Positions 25,223-27,277 of a DNA stretch of 27,277 nucleotides are shown one piece after another. The notes under the pieces were generated by a model. It searched no databases. It saw only the letters and a list, made by a program, of their open reading frames with translations, and had not been told where the DNA came from. The stretch spans positions 1-27,277 of the forward strand of contig DCQM01000216.1 of assembly GCA_002323895.1 (NCBI GenBank), in the 5' to 3' direction. This DNA comes from Akkermansiaceae bacterium UBA1518 (lineage in GTDB: Bacteria > Verrucomicrobiota > Verrucomicrobiia > Verrucomicrobiales > Akkermansiaceae). The translations under genes and the position numbers were made by a program. Numbering within the stretch: the first letter of the stretch is position 1; every line of letters begins with the position of its first letter.

Positions 25223-26638
25223 TCAGGCGATCAACGACGAAATGGGGCCGCGTTGCGGAAGTCCCTCGCGTTCGAGAGAGAAATCGGGATCACCGAAATG
25301 ATTAATAGGATCTCCGTAGGCATTAAGAAAAGAGGTGTAGAGGTTTCCAATGGTGCCATGACCAGATTGCCCATAGTCGGGCATTCGAATGTAGTTTCCA
25401 GGAAGGGTAAGGCGTCCTCCACATCCACCCACGATGAGGAAAGGCCATTCGTGCAAAGCTCCATGATGGGCTTCGCCAGCATCGCTCAGGTATACGATCA
25501 TGGTGTTGTCGAGCATCGTGCCGTTTCCTTCTGGGACAGAGCGTAATTTTTCCGCGAGTTTGGCCACGAGGCTAATGTGATAGGCACGAATAACATCACG
25601 GCATTCTTCGGCAGACTTCCCATTAGAGCCGGTGCCGTGGCCAATTGCGTGCACGTTCTGTTCGGTCAGTCCAAGTCCGGTGTAAACATGTTCGAGGTTA
25701 TCCATACGGATTGTGACGCCATTACTAAGCCCCGTGATGAGACAGGATGCGGCGAGTTCAAAGTGGGAGGCCAGCCGGTCAATCCCGAGCTGGGAAGAAA
25801 ATTTCTCTGTTAATTTTGGGGCGCCATTACGGATAGCCTCGGTCATAGTGAGCAGCTTCTGGCGTCGTTCTTGGAGGTCTTCGAAAGCGAGGAGGTAGTG
25901 GCTGAGTTTATCTTGTTCGGCACTCGGAACTCTGTTTCGCAGTTGTTTGATATCGTCTGAAAGGAAATCGAGCATTCCGGTCTCAAGATCGTAGCGCTTA
26001 CGACCTTTTTTTGAGCCGATGGCCGAGCCAAAGAGTTGGTCAAAGGCTTGGTCTGGGCTTGCCTGATAGGGGAGCTCACGCCCCGGGGCTAGTGCTGAGA
26101 GACCGGGATAGAGAGTGCCTTGCGGGATGGGATCGCCGGCTCCGCCTACTGCCCGTCCCCTCAGAGCAAGTCCGACATGTCCGAATGGGCTTGAATGCTG
26201 TGATGAAAGGCGAGTGTCGATAGTTGCGCGGAGTGGACGACCGCTGGAGGTTTCACTTGGGGAAGCATGAACGCCCATCGCACCAAAGTATGAAGTGTGG
26301 CCGGCCAAGCACATCTTACCAGAGAATCCTTGAACGATAGCGAGTTGGTCTTTGAATGATTCCAGGGCACGTAGCGAGTCGGGAAGAGCGACTTCTTTTA
26401 AGGATACGCGTAAAGGGGTGCTTCCAGTGGCTTTTTTGCCACGTAGTAATTCCGGCGTGATTGCTTTTGGTGTGAGGCCGCTAGATTTGACTAAGAAGAC
26501 AAAGCGTTGAGGAAAGGCACTAGTTATCCCGTCCGCAGTGGCTGCGAGCTGCCCGAGTAACGGTGACAAGAGGGTTCCGCTACCTCCAAACGAAAATTGT
26601 TTGAGGAAGGCGCGTCGCGATGTGAATTGGGGGTTCAT
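25223..26638 (-). CDS. DUF1552 protein, Tat-exported
   Basis: 471 residues. The N-terminus MNPQFTSRRAFLKQFSFGGSG is a twin-arginine signal (R8-R9, SRRAFLK). The body shows DUF1552 features: FVFLVKSSGLTPKAITPE, GFSGKMCLAGHTSYFGAMG, LDFLSDDIKQLRNRVPSAEQDKL (partly), MDNLEHVYTGLGL and the closing YLSDAGEAHHGALHEWPFLI and GGCGGRL, where DUF1552/DUF1501-like proteins carry conserved Asp/His residues. Its reaction is unknown. It starts inside the stop of the DUF1588/1585 gene (ATGA overlap 26635-26638), the standard pairing for this family, so the two are translationally coupled and probably act together outside the cytoplasm. The TGA stop is at 25223-25225; the fragment described at 25008-25222 follows. 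Confidence 0.92.
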   Translation of the reverse strand: MNPQFTSRRAFLKQFSFGGSGTLLSPLLGQLAATADGITSAFPQRFVFLVKSSGLTPKAITPELLRGKKATGSTPLRVSLKEVALPDSLRALESFKDQLAIVQGFSGKMCLAGHTSYFGAMGVHASPSETSSGRPLRATIDTRLSSQHSSPFGHVGLALRGRAVGGAGDPIPQGTLYPGLSALAPGRELPYQASPDQAFDQLFGSAIGSKKGRKRYDLETGMLDFLSDDIKQLRNRVPSAEQDKLSHYLLAFEDLQERRQKLLTMTEAIRNGAPKLTEKFSSQLGIDRLASHFELAASCLITGLSNGVTIRMDNLEHVYTGLGLTEQNVHAIGHGTGSNGKSAEECRDVIRAYHISLVAKLAEKLRSVPEGNGTMLDNTMIVYLSDAGEAHHGALHEWPFLIVGGCGGRLTLPGNYIRMPDYGQSGHGTIGNLYTSFLNAYGDPINHFGDPDFSLEREGLPQRGPISSLIA

Positions 26639-27277
26639 TTTATTCCTCTCTTTTTTCGAAAAATGAATGAATCGGATGATAAAAGGGATATGAGCATGGC
26701 CCGAAAACTACCGCCACTTTTTACATAGGCTTCATCGGCTGCGATCAGAGTTGCTGAGTCACTTAACATTTCATTTCTTCCCATCCAATACCGGAAAGCA
26801 TGGCGGATGAAGGACTGTCTGACGCGATCGGACTGCCCGAGTCGTTTCATCAGCTCAACGGCATTTTCAACCTTGCCGTCGAGCGATGCGACACCGGTTG
26901 AATCGAGTTGGCCGCTGGAATCGATTGGTTTTCCGCTTATTTTATCGGTAGTCCTGAATCGCCCAAAATCATCATAGGACTCAAAGGTCATTCCAAGTGG
27001 GTTCATCTTTTTGTGGCAGCGCCAGCATTCTTGTTGCCGGGTTGCTTGAAAGCGTTCTCGTAAGGTCTTGTGTGGATCCTCTGGAACAACTGCGTCCACT
27101 GTGATCGGGACATCTGGAACGTGATCTGCGAGAAGGCGCTCTCGGATCCATTTGCCTCGTGTGATTGGGTTGGTATCGGTATTCTTGGAGTGGGCAATTA
27201 GCCAAGAAGGGTGGGTCAGAAGTCCGACCCGCTGTTCTTTGTTCAATTCGAAAGGCTGTTCGATCGGGCAATCGAAT
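26635..27277 (-). CDS. DUF1588/DUF1585 (DUF1592-family) protein, N-terminal part beyond window
   Basis: The last 213 or so residues of a larger protein whose start lies to the right of base 27277. The frame is open to the edge (FDCPIEQPFELNKEQRVGLL); the TTG at 27244-27246 is internal, not a start. DUF1588 features: RVGLLTHPSWLIAHS, then RGKWIRERLLADHVPDVP, TLRERFQATRQQECWRCH with the heme-type motif C-W-R-C-H, and NPLGMTFESYDDFGRFR. DUF1585 follows: TGVASLDGKVENAVELMKRL, FIRHAFRYWMGRNEM and AMLISLLSSDSFIFRKK. Full-length relatives carry a cytochrome c domain, DUF1587, DUF1592 and these two C-terminal parts, and are exported. Function unestablished; always found with DUF1552. The gene overlaps the DUF1552 start by four bases. 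Confidence 0.92.
   Translation of the reverse strand, partial: FDCPIEQPFELNKEQRVGLLTHPSWLIAHSKNTDTNPITRGKWIRERLLADHVPDVPITVDAVVPEDPHKTLRERFQATRQQECWRCHKKMNPLGMTFESYDDFGRFRTTDKISGKPIDSSGQLDSTGVASLDGKVENAVELMKRLGQSDRVRQSFIRHAFRYWMGRNEMLSDSATLIAADEAYVKSGGSFRAMLISLLSSDSFIFRKKRGIK

Noticed and set aside
1..27277. CRISPR arrays, tRNA or rRNA genes, insertion sequences, phage integrases
   Set aside because: No regularly spaced repeats, cloverleaf-forming segment, transposase or integrase was seen on either strand by eye.

Overview
The window looks like a chromosomal piece of a PVC-superphylum bacterium, most likely a Verrucomicrobiota member. The evidence is gene content: a DUF1549/DUF1553 protein with CxxCH followed by a Tat-exported DUF1501 protein, a DUF1588/DUF1585 protein coupled to a Tat-exported DUF1552 protein, a DUF6797/cytochrome c/LamG giant, two formylglycine sulfatases, and an autotransporter-type PATR repeat tail. 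Shine-Dalgarno sequences are weak or absent at most starts, and TGA is used as a normal stop by several genes. Sulfatases, GalM and two lactonase-type amidohydrolases suggest a life on (sulfated) polysaccharides, probably marine; this is inference.

Layout. 1-1103 (minus): a selenocysteine-containing ArsC-family reductase, followed by an exported double-HMA metal-binding protein that runs off the left edge. 1360-3057 (plus): exported DUF3472 protein, overlapping tail to tail with a minus-strand galM that sits directly behind a long coiled-coil OmpA-family protein (3034-5988). 6091-9003: two convergent sulfatases. 9055-11307 (plus): exported TPR-like protein ending in a redoxin domain. 11565-15963 (minus): two overlapping genes, a membrane-spanning phosphoesterase/LamG/PATR protein and an amidohydrolase fused to an alpha/beta hydrolase. 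16520-20316 (plus): coupled DUF1549/1553 and DUF1501 genes. 20332-24887 (minus): a multidomain cytochrome c protein followed by a second amidohydrolase. 25008-25222: a decayed C-terminal gene fragment. 25223-27277 (minus): DUF1552 gene behind a DUF1588/1585 gene that runs off the right edge.

How they may work together. Most products carry Sec or Tat export signals, so the region encodes an extracytoplasmic programme: desulfation (sulfatases), sugar handling (GalM, lactonase-like amidohydrolases), c-type heme proteins of the planctomycete/verrucomicrobial type, and a transmembrane protein that could link outside ligand binding to a cytoplasmic phosphoesterase.

The most striking observation is the arsC-like gene at 744-1103. 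Its in-frame TGA replaces exactly the catalytic cysteine (residue 12) and is followed at a proper distance by a hairpin with a GGUC apical loop, a convincing bacterial SECIS element. Conventional gene calling would miss the first 18 codons and the active site.
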